A DNA stretch of 64,000 nt, from contig NC_134015.1 of assembly GCF_040712315.1 (NCBI RefSeq), forward strand, positions 44,103,464-44,167,463. Direction: 5' to 3'. Both the position numbers and the translations under genes were made by a program. Within the stretch, counting starts at the first letter, position 1, and each line of letters starts with the position of its first letter. The stretch comes from Castanea sativa. Taxonomy: Eukaryota > Streptophyta > Magnoliopsida > Fagales > Fagaceae. The notes beneath the pieces are model-generated. The model did not search any database, was not told the origin of the DNA, and saw only the letters and a program-made list of their open reading frames with translations. Below are positions 43,777-56,380 of the stretch, piece by piece.

Positions 43777-46060
43777 TTTGTTTTATTTTTTATTTTTTTA
43801 TACATGCCCTTTTTATTTTTATGTTTTTATTTATTTATTTATTTTTCCGTCCTTTTGGAATATTTTTTTTTTTTGAGAGACCTTTTGGAATAGTTCTTTT
43901 CATTGAAGCGTGAAAGATCGGGGCACTTGGGAAATAGGAATGCAAGATTTTGAATTTTATCGTATTTTGATTTTGAATGGTTTATTTATTTACCAGTACG
44001 TAGATTTTGAATGGTTTCGTACTTCATAGTCATTATTATTATTATTTTTTGGTTGAATACTTCATAGTCATTATCAATTTATAATACTGCCATATTTTGA
44101 GTTAGATAGTAATTTTACCCATTGTTTTCAATGAAGGTTTTGTTAATTATTTTTTTGAGAAAATATTTGGTGAAATTAACTACAGGAGTGCATAAAACCC
44201 CACTGTTGTTTTCCGGTAAAACATGGAAATCTATTAAATTTGAGTAAAACACTTTTTTATTTTTATTTTTTATGAGATTGAGTAAAACACTTAATTCATA
44301 GTAGTATTATTTTATGTATAAATCATTAATCTTCCAAGATAACAAACAATAAATTGCTTATGGGGTGACTTCATCCATATATTATATTCACATAAAACAT
44401 TACTGAAGTTAATTTTGGGAGTTTAAGTGTTATATAATTAATAATTAATATAATTTACACATAAAACAATACAATATCACATGGGATTAAGTGTTATAGA
44501 ATTTTTTTTTTTTTTTGAAAACGTTAGGTGGTGTTATAGACTTAAAAATTCAAGAATTTCTTTCTCCAAAAAAAAAAAAAAAAAAAAAACTTCAAGAATT
44601 TTGCGTTTTATAGGAAAATTGCATAAAGATATTATTTATTTTTCTCATTTAACAAAAATTGTTGAATACTTTTAATCTATATGGTTTAATAAGTTACAAA
44701 CTAATTATTTAACTTTTAAGTCATTTTCAATTCAAATGCTGTCTTCTCTTTCTCTAAGTATGCGTTTGACTCCAACTTAAAAAACCAATTTATTTTATTA
44801 TTGAGCTTATTTTTCTTATTATTCATAGGCTCCATTGTACTATTTCAGCTAACTTTTATCTTTATTTATAATACTTTCAATAAAAAGTTTTCAATTCCAG
44901 TAAAATAAACAGATATCAAACAGACCCTAAATAAGTAATAGTAAGGGTGGATATTTGAATTAAAATGGATTCAAAGAGTCCACTTAAAGACATAACAAAA
45001 ATTTAAGAAAATTTCACAACACTTGGCCAAAATCGAAATTGCTGGCCACCTAACACATGGCCTATTGAAAAATAATTAATTTGCAGATTGTGGTAAATCA
45101 ATGCGTTAGGTGACGGTTAGTTTTTCGAAAATATTGTGAAATTGTTACGGAATTATATAAAATACAATATAATTTAAGGGTTTGATTTACTTCTAGTACT
45201 TTTTAAAAATGATATCTTTTTGCTTTAACGAGATACTATCACATCACCAATTAACTAAATAAAATATGAAGATTAAAACCCACTACTACTTGTCATTGTA
45301 TATTTAAAACAAAAACATATATCCAGTAAAAAAAAATACATTTTGTTTAAAGTTTAATCTCCCCATAAAAAGAATAATTAATTTCCTATCCCCTCCCCCC
45401 AAAAAAAAAAAAAAATCTTACGTAAAGAAAGGAATTATACATACGCGCAATCAAAGGGAATACAAATTTACCAAAAAAAGAACTCTAAAAATTTCAAGTC
45501 ACAAAACTCAGACTTTACGTTAAGTATATTGTCGCTTTGCTAAACTTGATAGTTGATAAACAACTTTCACAAATTAGTATGAGCAAGAAAAATCCATATC
45601 TGCCAAACAAAACAAGAAGATTTACAACGTTTAAATGCTTCAAAATTTTAAAAATTTTAAAAATTTTGGGGAGCCTCACTGCTTTGGCATCATATTTCTA
45701 GTCCAGTTGAGAAGTCGAGAATGGAGAGGAAGAGAAGAGGAAGAGTAGGACAAAAAACTAATTAATGAGATGAGGGGTGCACCCATAAAAGCCATTGTGA
45801 GTAGTCAAAATACCAACACCAAAAAAAAGGTACGTACATCATGCACCAGCGCCACTCAGGACAATTATTGCCATCCGGTTTTAGCAAAAACCTTGTGTGC
45901 AACTGTACGTTCTCTTCTACAATTTGGCCTATCTTAGGACCTTATGTTATAAAGTAAAAGTAATCAAATTAAAAGTAATTCAATCACAGTTTCTCACGTA
46001 TCTAAGCTATGGAAAAATATGTTAGTAATTGTCTGTTTAGAATGTACTTATAAGCCATTT
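43777..46060. other. Intergenic AT-rich DNA
   Basis: Very AT-rich with many A and T runs. Apart from the small insertion at 44549-44601, I see no gene. Confidence 0.5.
44549..44601 (+). mobile_element. Minimal A-tailed insertion with 11-bp target-site duplication
   Basis: TTCAAGAATTT at 44549-44559 and 44591-44601 flanks a 31-bp insert of CTTTCTCC, a run of A and a final C. It has the same structure as the insertions at 18767 and 51472. Confidence 0.65.
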
Positions 46061-46590
46061 TTTGTTTTAGAATAAAGTCTAAGCATGTTATTAAGGGAGG
46101 TTGTTGGTACATCTAGTGGCATATCTTCCATCAGGGGGAAGAATTGCTCACTTAGTAAGTGAGTGAGCAACTTTGTTACAATACCTATGTATATGGAAAA
46201 AACTTCAAAGTTATGAAATGTGAGGCAAGGTACAAAGTATCATTTGTGAGATGGCCAAATTGAGAGAGAGGCGTGACACCAATCTTCAATGTTTGAACAA
46301 AAATTTCTGAATCTCTCCAAAATAATTCTATCAATCCCAATCTCCATGGCTAGTTCAAGTGCTCTCCTGGCTGCCAAGTCTTTGACTTCAATGACTAAGA
46401 AAGATAAGGGTATCAATTGTGACAGTGAATCCATTATAAAACTTGTTAAATTTCTTATAATAACCTTGAGTCCTGCACAATTATCATTTTCATGAGTAGC
46501 TCCATCAAAATTTATTTTGTACCATGTATCAAGAGTAGACCAAGATCCTACTTTTTGAGTTGTTGACGAGGATCAAGTCGTATAGCGTGC
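46060..46590 (-). pseudogene. 5'-truncated LINE fragment (RNase H domain)
   Basis: The minus strand reads K-I-N-F-D-G-A-T (about 46515), A-G-L-K-V-I-I-R-N, then V-I-E-V-K-D-L-A-A-R-R-A-L-E-L-A (about 46390-46345) and, in shifted frames, a V-A-H-S-L-like segment and P-P-D-G-R-Y near 46130. These are the C-terminal RNase H of plant LINE ORF2 proteins. It has several frameshifts and no upstream domains, so it is an old truncated copy. Confidence 0.65.
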
Positions 46591-46641
46591 TGCACATTCA
46601 AGTTGTCTTTCCCTTACATTTTCCAATAGTTGTCTGAGTGT

Positions 46642-46774
46642 GTAAGGCCAGTTTGGTAAAAGAGCTTTAGTAAGGTTGTTTGTAGTTTTTTGAAATATAT
46701 AGGAGTGAAAATGTGTGTAAAGTTGTTTAAAAACTGAAAATGTGTGTTAGAACCAATTTGCCAAACAGCCCTTA
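46642..46774. mobile_element. Short MITE-like element F
   Basis: The left end GGCCAGTTTGGTAAAAG and the right end, reverse-complemented GGGCTGTTTGGCAAATTG, are imperfect inverted repeats, flanked by TAA and TTA. This hints at a Tourist-type (PIF/Harbinger) MITE of about 130 bp. A weaker similar arrangement may start at 46926. Confidence 0.5.
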
Positions 46775-47459
46775 TGTTTTTGGGTTGAGTTTGTGTCCAG
46801 TGGCCAAAATTAGACACGTGTCCATATCTTAACGTGTCCAGTGAAACTAGACATTGGAGACAAGTCTTTCCCTAAGTTTTTCATCTTATCTTAAATTAGT
46901 CCTATTATAGGTCAACTTATTACTTAAAGGGTGTTTGGGAAAGAAGCTTGAATTATATTGTTTGGATGTTTTTGATATATGTATAAGTGAAAAAATGTGT
47001 TGAAAAGTATGTAATGTTGTTTAAAATGTAAAAAAAAGTTACTAAAACTCATCTCCCGAGCTTATTCTTTCTGTATGTATGAGTTTCACATAAATCACAT
47101 ATTTATTATTTATTTTATTTAATTTTTATCTACCATTTTAAATTTTTAGTAAAAATTTAAATAAGCGGTTGCAAACCAAACTCATTCTAGACTTTTTACT
47201 ACAATTCACTCTCATCGCCACGTGTACGGCCCACATCGTTAACCCATCTAACTTGGACGAACCCCACGCCCCTTGCTCTCCCCAATCAAACCGTACCAAA
47301 AAGATAGATAATAACAAGTTTCAAGGACAACGAGGGGCATTATCGTCATTTGGCCCAAACATTAATAATAAGAAGGCAAGGGACATTTTTAGCAACCTGG
47401 ACTTGAAAAGAAAGTAGATGAAAAAAAGGAAACAGCCAAACCATTTGTGCCTTTCTACT

Positions 47460-47510
47460 GGACTCTGATAGAGATAGAAACAGAGAGAGAAAGAGAGAGA
47501 GAGAGAAAAA
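47460..47510 (+). repeat. (GA)n tract in the 5' leader of the terminal ear1-like gene
   Basis: GAGAGA repeats lie about 130-170 bp before the ATG at 47633. This is a common feature of plant 5' UTRs. Confidence 0.7.
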
Positions 47511-47632
47511 GTATTACTTGGGAAGTGAAAAATAGCTGGGAATTTAACCACCAATCACTACCTGACCGGAAAAACCCAGTTATTATATTTTTAGTTTCTC
47601 GTAGTTTTTTTTTTTTGTGTGGTTTTCCGACC

Positions 47633-50276
47633 ATGGAAGAAACCGGTATTGGCCGGTTTCCGGGAAACCTAGACCCTAGGGCTCAAGAGTTTAGACCCAG
47701 AAACCCAAATCAATACCAACTCTGCTTCTTTCCACAACCACCACAACCGCTATACTACCCTTACACGACGCCGTTTTCAGCGACTGAACTACAAGTGGTG
47801 CCGTTTTGCGAAGCGGGTGTAGGATACGTCCATGCGCCGCAGCAGCAGCAGCACCACCACCACCCCGCGTACGTTAGCAGCCACGTGGTACAGGTGGCGC
47901 CAGTTCTGCCACCGTCGGCGGCGGCGACTCGGACGCTGGTCCTGAGTTCGGTCCCGAGTGAAGTGAGCGAGGCGTTGTTGAGGCGGGAAGTGGAAGCGTT
48001 TGGAGAAGTGAGAGCGATAGAGATGGAGAGAATCCAAGAGGGAATCGTGACCGTTCATTTCTACGATCTGAGACATGCAGACAAGGCTTTGAGAGAGATT
48101 CGGGACCAGCACATGCAACACCAAGCCAGACTCAGAAACCACTACTGTACTACTAGTCCTACTACCGGTTCGTCTTTGGGCACCAATTCTGGGACCCACG
48201 TGGACAATTCCGGTCCCCGTGGACTCATCGCGGGTCGACCCGTCTGGGCCCACTTCGTCATTCCGTTCGCCCACGCCGTCCCCGACGGTCACAACCAGGG
48301 CACTATTGTCATTTTCAATTTGGACTCCCAAGTCTCCAAAACCAGTCTTAAAGAAATCTTCGACGCTTTTGGTATGATAAATATTGCTCTTTTGTTTGTT
48401 TCTTTGTCTTGAGATCTAAAAAGCTGTTACAATTTTTGTCGCTTCACATTTTCTTAATATAGGTCCGGTAAAGGAATTGAGAGAAACGCCATCGAAAAAA
48501 CACCAGAGGTTCGTGGAGTTCTATGATGTTAGAGATGCGGCTAGGGCGCTTAAAGAGATGAATGGGAAAGAAATAAGCGGAAAAGCTGTTGTTATAGAAT
48601 TTAGTCGCCCCGGTGGTCATAGTAGGAAGTTTTTCAATACGTTCACTTCGGCTAACCCAGCAGCAATCTCAGCCAACGTTCCAGTGATTAACTCCGCCAA
48701 CATTAATTATCACATAAAATCTCCAAAATACCCTTCACTGCCACCACCTCCACCTCCGCTTCCGCCTCCTCCACCGCCTCGGAAATTCTCGGGGCGGTTC
48801 AGTCCCAACGTGCGTCCTCGTCCACAGCTCTCTCAAACGCCTTTTTCTTCCAAGAAATCGAATTTCAGCAAGCAGGGAAGCCCTAAGGGCAGTGCAAATT
48901 CTGAAGGTTCACTTGAGGCTAAAGTGATGACAAGTTTGAATCTTGGGAATGGAATTGAAGAGAAGGAAATGAATGGGCCCACGAAGAGGAATGGTGCAAA
49001 GAAGAGCCAAAGCAGCAATACGGCTATAATAGTCACTACTGCAAAGCAAGGAAGGAGTAGTAGTAATAGGCCATGGAAAGGTAGACAAGCAAAGAAGTTT
49101 GATACTCGTTTTCTAATCAACGAAGATTCCAGTAATGGCAGAGATTCCAGGACCACTGTCATGATAAAAAACATACCCAATAAGTACAGGTTCATCTTCT
49201 GCTTTTTCTCGCTAAATTTTTCTTCCCGACCTTTTTAACATACCAAAAATACTTTCTTTCTGTATTTTTTTGATCAAATTTTTTGGGGAATATGTATATA
49301 AATTCTATATTTTTAACTTCTTGCAGTCAGAAACTGCTATTGAATATGTTGGACAACCACTGTATTCACTGCAACGAGCAGATTGGCGACGGCGATGAAC
49401 AGCCTTTGTCCTCCTATGATTTCGTATATCTTCCCATTGATTTCAAGTGATTTTCTGACTATTATGCCTTTAATGCGTATATTTGACCATTTGATTTCCA
49501 AATTAGTGTAATTTTTAATGAAGATTTTGTTTCTATAATTTGTTTGAAATGTTTTATGAAAAACAGCAACAAGTGCAATGTGGGATATGGGTTCGTGAAC
49601 ATGACTTCTCCACAAGCAACATGGAGGCTCTATAAGGCATTTCATCTTCAACATTGGGAAGTCTTCAACTCAAGGAAAATTTGTGAAGTAACTTATGCTA
49701 GAGTTCAGGTATATATATATATATTTTTTCTTTCTTGAACTTTGGTCTTATTTTATATCTAAAAAAAAAATTGTAGTACTCTGTCCTAATTGAACTTTGA
49801 AATTGTACGTATGTGGAAAAAAAAAAAAAAACAAACAAAAGGGGTTGGAAGCATTGAAAGAGCACTTCAAGAACTCGAAGTTCCCGTGCGAAATGGACCA
49901 CTATTTGCCAGTGGTGTTTTCACCACCACGAGAGGGTAAGCAACTGACGGAGCCTCTCCCCATTGTTGGCCACAATAAGCATCCCATCTCCACTGGTCTC
50001 CATAGCTCAAAAGCTTCTGTTGATGATGATGATGATGATGATGATGAGATGGACGGTCAAGATAGGCTAGAAGAAGAAGAAGAAGAACAAGGTGGTGGTG
50101 GTGGTGGCAGTGATGACTTTGACGTTGACCAACACGATGTACTGATGGATTACAGTAACAGCTGTTGCAGCAGCAGTAACAGCTACCCATTCGGCGGCGT
50201 TAATGGTGATGATCATGATGAAGATGATGATGATATTGATGTTGACGAGGATCGAGATAGAGAAGAAAGAAAATAA
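47633..50276 (+). CDS. TEL: Terminal ear1-like protein (Mei2-type RNA-binding protein), five exons
   Basis: Exons 47633-48371, 48463-49189, 49327-49446, 49567-49708 and 49842-50276 join in frame to 720 residues. RRM1 spans about residues 100-165 (T-L-V-L-S-S-V-P-S). RRM2 is at about 223-300, interrupted by intron 1 (G-T-I-V-I-F-N-L-D ... R-F-V-E-F-Y-D-V-R). A poly-proline stretch lies at about 330-350. The Mei2-type C-terminal RRM3 is at about 476-590 ([12 protein letters not shown] ... V-G-Y-G-F-V-N-M). The tail is rich in Asp, Glu, Gly and Ser. This order matches plant TEL proteins related to maize terminal ear1, nuclear RNA-binding regulators of leaf initiation timing in the shoot apex. 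The start ATG sits in ACCATGG; the frame is open upstream for 62 more codons, but those are leader-like. The last intron (49709-49841) has an A-rich acceptor. Confidence 0.92.
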
Positions 50277-52852
50277 AATTTCATAGTGATCAATATCATA
50301 TATCTCGTAATATTTAGCTGCAGAAAAACTGGCTGCACCGAACCAATAGGTAATCTTTGAGCACCGAGCCCTCCTCTCCCCTATTATATAGGCCACACCC
50401 ATCTCTTTTGCCTAAGCCTTTGTGTCATTCTCAGCTAATCAGGTTCGCTGACATAACCAGACCTGACCACCATCACTTCCATTTACTCTCTCTTTCTTGA
50501 TGGTGTTTGGTGTTTGGTGTTTATTAATGTTTCTCTTGGTACTTTTTGCAAAATAGGCATGTTTTAGTGTACATTTCTTTTTTTTTGGTACCAAAGTTGT
50601 AGTGTTTGTAATTCGTTATAAAAAAAAAAGAAAAAGAAAAAAAAAATCGTAGCAAGTGTAAGATTATATTTTTCCAAGATTGTTTATCATGTTCTTGTTT
50701 TTGTTTTTTTCAATGGTTTGATTAAAAAATGCACATACATTGGAAACGTTGAAGATTATTTTATTTAGGTTAAATTGCAAAATTATCTCCAAAGTTTTTT
50801 TTAGGAAGTTATTTCAGTTTTTTTGTTTTTGTTCACTTCAATCATTTAAGTTTCAAATTTATTGTATTTCTATTAATTTTTTTGTTGAAAAAAAATCTGA
50901 AAAATATTTTTCAATTATTAATTAAATTTTTAAAATTTTGAAGAAGATTTTAAAAAATTAAACAAGTTATGGAAGAGCCTTGATTGAATATAAATTTAAA
51001 AGCTAAAAGACTAAAATGATTTTTATAAATTTGGAAGTCAGAAGAATAGAATGAATTTTAGTGTAATTAAAAGGTGAACTTTGTATTTTAGTATTTTTTA
51101 TACATATGATATTTGGATGAGTTTTTTTTTTTTGGATGGGTTTGAATTTGATGTTTGTTGGATGAGTTACTTTGATGTATAGTCTATTTTTGGCGTATGA
51201 GGGAGATGGAGAATCCAATGGGTAAAGAGAAGCCACCCTCTACGGACGAAACATGGCTGGGCAGGTGGCTGCCAAAGCCGTATTTGTACGTCTCTATTTT
51301 CTACTACTATCAAAAGTGTCAGTAACTCCTTGCCAGTCATGTTTTAGCTCTCGAGGCTCGCACTTTTTTACTTCCCTGGTGCATTTTACCACTCTCTTTT
51401 GCCTTTTGGTCTAATTAACTTGCACTATCTTTGCTAGTATGACCTTTATACATATTATATTAACTATATTATATTAACTATATATGAGTTTTCCAAAAAA
51501 AAATATTAACTATATATGCCATTACCATTTTCTTTATTTTCCAGGTTTCTTGAAAAATTCTGTATTTCTGCGTGATTAATTATTAGTGTGTACCAGAATC
51601 TGTGTAAGAATGTGCGCCATTAATTACATAAAGAATTCATCATCCTAGCAAACAATTGAAACAATCAACAAAACATACATATTGGTACTTGCAGATGGTA
51701 GGTTGATATCTTTTGGTTCAACTAGTAATTATTTTTAAAACATTACTTTGTTTTATCTGGTAATCTAGGTTCAACTAGTGAGATATGGCTATAAAAAATC
51801 AAAACGGTCAAATAATTGAAAAAGGGTTCGGTTCCCAATTTTTACTGAACTGAATAGTGGCCTAGTTTTTGATTGAATAGGCCGGTTTAGTCTAGTTTTT
51901 AAAGAGTAATTTTTAGATACTCTATGCTCTCTATTCATAGTAGAGCCTGCTCATTCAATTTATAGTGGAGTCTATTATGAATATAAAAAGAGGGAGTACT
52001 ATTTTACTATACTCCGGGATTATTTAAGAATTTTTCGTTTTTAAGGGTCTGCTCATTAAATTCATGGTGGAGTTCATCATGAATGTAAGAAGAGAGAGCA
52101 CCATTTTATTATACTCCAGAACTACTTAAGAAATTTCTGTTTTTAAAATCATGGTAGTGATGGTTGATTGGGAATAAAATTATAAAGTGCTATCAAAATA
52201 CAGTGATGTGCTCCTTCTCATATTTATAGTGAATTCAATTATGAATTTGATTAGCAAGATTCACCATAAATGTGAAAAGATAAACTATTATATTACTTTA
52301 TTTTAGGAATACTTAATAATTACTCTGATTAAACATATATGTAGCATATTCAAGGTTGATTATGAAAATTAATTTCCAAAAAAAAATTCAAAGCTAGTTT
52401 TAATTAATCTAATCTTGTGTATCATTTTGATAGTTAGGCCTTCAAGAAGAGTTTACTTGGCATTGATTTTAGGTCGGTAAATTAACTGCGTTTGGTGTCA
52501 CTGAAATGAATCAACAGTGAAATACACTATTGCTACTGGGGTGTGCTTAAGGCGTTAATAAATAGAACACAAGGAACGCATTGATTTGATGTGGAAATTA
52601 AACTCTTTTGCCTTGACAAGAGAGGTGAACAAACCAAAGTTCAAAGTAGAGGGAGCTCTTTTTCTAGTTATTGTATTCTTTGGAAAATAATGTACCGTAA
52701 TGAAGTGAGTGGATTGCCCTCTGGCTCTCGATTGTGTTGTGCATGGAGGTTAATCTTTCTCCTTTTATAGGCTAAGCAGAGTGGCTCATTTATTGCTACA
52801 CCATTCTCTGCATGGTTGACACTTCAGTGGCTGAGTTGGGCATCATGTAATG
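50277..52852. other. 3' flank of the terminal ear1-like gene and AT-rich intergenic DNA
   Basis: The first 300-400 bp is probably 3' UTR. Beyond it are A and T runs. About 51946-52147 shows two diverged direct copies of about 102 bp (CTGCTCATT ... TGGAGT ... TATACTCC). No gene was seen. Confidence 0.5.
51472..51518 (+). mobile_element. Minimal A-tailed insertion with 15-bp duplication
   Basis: TATTAACTATATATG occurs at 51472-51486 and 51504-51518 around a 17-bp insert, AGTTTTCC plus nine A. It resembles the other two minimal insertions, though the target is low-complexity AT sequence. Confidence 0.55.
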
Positions 52853-52860
52853 CCAAAAAG

Positions 52861-53445
52861 TAGGGGTGGCAATTCGAGTTCGCGTGTCGGGTTTGTGTCG
52901 TGTCAAGTCATGAATATTCGACTACATAGGTCAACACTAACTCGACGTGTTTCTTAAATGGGTCAAGATTCCTTAATCCTAACACGACTCATTTATTAAA
53001 CGGGTCAGTCGTGTCGACCTGTTTATCAGATTTTATCAAAATGAAAAATAATAATTAATGAAAAAACAAACAAATAAATATTTTTAATATAAAATTCAGA
53101 ACTAACGAGTAACTGCATCACAAATAATCATTCAAAATTAAAGTATATCCCAATATCACAAATAATCAATCACAATATGTCAAAGAAAATAAATCACAAC
53201 AACTAATAAGTTTATATACCAAGAGTTTGAAGGGTATATTGGTAAAATATCATTTAATTAAACGGGTCAGACGGGTCAAACGGGTTCTATGTGTTCAACA
53301 CTAACCCAACCTATTTATTAAACGGGTTAGCTGTGTCAACCCGAATATGACACGAACCCGTTATGTCTCAACCCATAATTTGCTAATTTCGTGTCGTGTT
53401 GTGTCGTATCGGGTTCGCGGGTCGTGTCAAATTTTGCCGCCCCTA
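52861..53445. mobile_element. hAT-type MITE with perfect 8-bp target-site duplication
   Basis: The element begins TAGGGGTGGCAA and ends TTGCCGCCCCTA. Longer imperfect inverted ends are rich in GTGTCGTGTC and ACGGGTC. CCAAAAAG is repeated at 52853-52860 and 53446-53453. An 8-bp duplication and TAGGG ends are diagnostic of the hAT superfamily. At 585 bp it has no transposase and depends on another element for movement. Confidence 0.92.
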
Positions 53446-53453
53446 CCAAAAAG

Positions 53454-54286
53454 CCTCCTAACTTTCTTTGTTGCTTTAATGGTGCATTTTTTACAACGTG
53501 GCCAAGGGTGCGCTTTGTGATAACATGCTCTTCTTTGCACCTTTGTTTGTATTCTGCTGCTTATTCTGCTACCACGTATGCCATTATTGGGTCCTTGTAG
53601 TTAGGCATGCCCTTCTTGTTAGCACAGCTAAACAACAAGCCTTTAATCCCTTTGTCTTAATCTTCATACAACTTCAAACTTATGTCCATACCTTAAGAAC
53701 ATTTTGTCATGAAACCCTTGGATGCTTGAAATACCCCCTAAACAGATTTGCGGTCTTGATTTAATGATTTCTTCGGCACGTGAATGGTTGGGATAAGTCT
53801 AGGTTGCTCTAAGTAGAATAATCAATATGAACCAACTCATCTGCAACTACTAGAACTCCTCTAGTCCAAAGAACTCTATGGAGTGATACACCAATGATGT
53901 CTTAAGTAAGGGTAAAAACTTTTTTGGTTTGAATGAGAAACTTTGAGAAGAATTTACAAGGAGAATGCTCAAGGGTGAGAGTTTGCTCTCAAAGTAATCT
54001 TGATCATGGTTTTAAAAACCAGGGTGGGTTGTTTTGTCTAATCGAGTTAATCATGAATTGGTTAGTAACCTAAGGACCCCTTGAACTAGCAGATGAACAA
54101 TCTGTCGATATAATTAATTTAAGATGGTGAAAAGGGAGGACGTGGGGTGTTGAACCAAAGACCCCGCCTTCGATATAATGTCTTGCATTAAAACCAATAT
54201 ATTTATTGGCATCGGCGGGATATATTTTAAACTACTATTATATTTATTTTAGTTTTAAATTATTAATAGTTTTTGATTTGATTATA

Positions 54287-54338
<52 letters not shown>

Positions 54339-54437
54339 TACCATTTTTTTTCCTTTAAGAATTATACTTTTACATGTGAATGTGCTATTTATTAAATTAT
54401 TTAAAAATGGTCGTTTATTTTAAATTATAATGCTTTT
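53454..54437. other. Intergenic, no gene seen
   Basis: No credible coding region. A (CT)n-(AT)n microsatellite lies at about 54293-54339. Confidence 0.5.
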
Positions 54438-55086
54438 TGTGGGGGGTTTGAGGACCGATAGGTCCCAACCGAGAATTAATATGCCCAATCCATGCCAGGA
54501 CGAGTAAGCAAACTCCGAGGACTTCGCCTACCCTAGGAGGGCAAGAGAATCAGGACAACTGATATCCCTTAGAGGCTTAAGGATATGAGAAGATAGCAGC
54601 TGGATCATGGCAGGTGGGAGGAAGTTTCATGGAGGGGATACCTCCCACCTCTGCATTCAATGCCCTGCACCAACCTCATCAGCTGCATTAATGTGGAAAT
54701 GACTCCTAAACAGTAACTTCACAGCTATAAAAGGAAGGCTAGGATGTAAAGGAAGGAAACCCTCCAGAAAAGGAGGATGAACAATTTCTAGGTAGAAGAG
54801 ACCAGTAAGGAGAATTTAGAACTACCTTGTAAAAAGCCAGAACTAAACTCTTATATACAAGAAATTGATCCTTGGATTTACCCGAGGAGGTTATTATCCT
54901 CAATTGTTGTTCCAATTGCACTTATCCGCTACTTTGGATTCTTCGGTCTTAGACTTGGACATATCCTTGTATTGCACTTGAGTTAATTACCCATTCTTTT
55001 AAAAATTCTATTGTTTAGGCTTGATTTGAGGGATAAGATACCACTGTTCTAGGTAGGCTTGAGCCTTTACTTTCTTAGTGCTTTCA
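54438..55086 (+). mobile_element. Probable solo LTR (about 650 bp)
   Basis: It starts TGTGGGGGGTTTGAGG and may end at GTGCTTTCA. A promoter-like TATAAAAGG lies at about 54726-54734, and the sequence is less AT-rich than its surroundings. Flanks CTTTT and CTTTC nearly match as a 5-bp duplication. No internal retroelement sequence is present. The right border is uncertain. Confidence 0.5.
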
Positions 55087-55524
55087 CTTTCTATTTGAAG
55101 GATTATTAAACAAAATTTTTATGCCTTTTCATTTTCTATTAATCTTTTTAAAATCATGAAATATATTTTAAAAGTTGTTTAAATTTATTTAGATTTTTTA
55201 ATATTTTAAAAATTAAATACATTCATTTGTATTTTAATAAATTAATTTTTATTTATTTATTACTTGTGTTACTTTTTAATTGGTTCCACACATTTAATCC
55301 TGTTTAATATTTCACATTATCATCCAAAAACCCTGGTACTTAGTATAGTTGAGCTCAAATACTACTCCACAAGTATGTAAATATTAGATAAATGGCTTCA
55401 TGACAAAATAAGCCCAAATCAAAATTGATGTGAACCATTCACATGTGGAACTTCCATCCTAACTTCCTTTGTAATATTAAAAGACGTATGGGTTTGTATT
55501 GCATTCTTTCTAAAATTTCTCTAG

Positions 55525-55794
55525 TCAACTTAAGAATTGGATCTTGTGGCACTCCTTGGGCATGATACTCTTCGAGTTAGACCCTTGATGAGTGTTGACA
55601 ACTTGATTTGTTGATTGTTCCTCTTCATTCTTATCATTCTCGCCACCATTGGCTTCAGATGTTTTCCCTTCTGACCAGCAATGCTTGACCATATCTTTTG
55701 CAATTGAACTCTCTCTGTTATTCAATTGAAGGTTTAATCCATTAAGTTGTCCCAAGATTTGAAAAAGAACATCACCAAGCTTACCATCATTCAA
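55525..55794 (-). other. Open frame of 89 codons, possibly a remnant
   Basis: The frame is Asn, Glu and Ser rich and has no recognised domain. It could be a fragment of a retroelement protein or chance. I would not call it a gene. Confidence 0.15.
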
Positions 55795-56014
55795 TTTCCC
55801 CCTAAATGTCTCCTCACTCTTGTAGACTTAATGCAACACCTCACTATGATGCCAAAATTGAAATAAGACAAGGGGAAAAAAAAGAATTAGATATAGAATT
55901 CCTTGTCAAATCTGGTAGCGCTTAGGTAGCTTGAATTTTTAGGACTTAGGATAAGGGTTTGATGGGGGAAAGGTTGGAAAATAATAATGTTTATAAGTAT
56001 TCACATCCGAGTTA

Positions 56015-56380
56015 GTAAAAAAATATCTATTTTACTACCACAAAAACTATTTTATCAACCCATTTTATAACATACACAACATTTCAGTTTTTATTTTTAC
56101 ATATAACTAATTAAAATAATATAAACTAATCTATCAACTCATTCTCTCTCTTCTCTCCCATCTCTCTCTTCCATATTTCATGCGCTTTTATATACTTTTA
56201 TGTTTACGTTTATGTTACTTTTATGTTTAGCAACCATGAATAATAGTTTGTATATATACGAACTTACTATTCATGGTTGCTAAAAATTGTAGCAATACAC
56301 ACCCGGGTATCAATTTGAGCGTGTGTGTTGCTAAAATAGCAATTCGGGGAGTTTTACACCCCTATTGCTAATGCTTGAGG
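56015..56380. mobile_element. MITE-like element G with internal hairpin, related to element B
   Basis: Read in reverse it starts AAGCATTAGCAATAGGGG and contains the hairpin pair GCAACCATGAATA (about 56230) and TATTCATGGTTGC (about 56268). It also shares stretches with 26649-26945, including CATTCCAGTTTTTATTTTTA-like text and the TCTCTCTTTTC-rich middle. It is in opposite orientation to element B. Confidence 0.55.

Noticed and set aside
47447..47632. Earlier start for the terminal ear1-like protein
   Set aside because: The 62 upstream codons translate a GA-rich leader, while the ATG at 47633 has a strong context and begins the family-like sequence.
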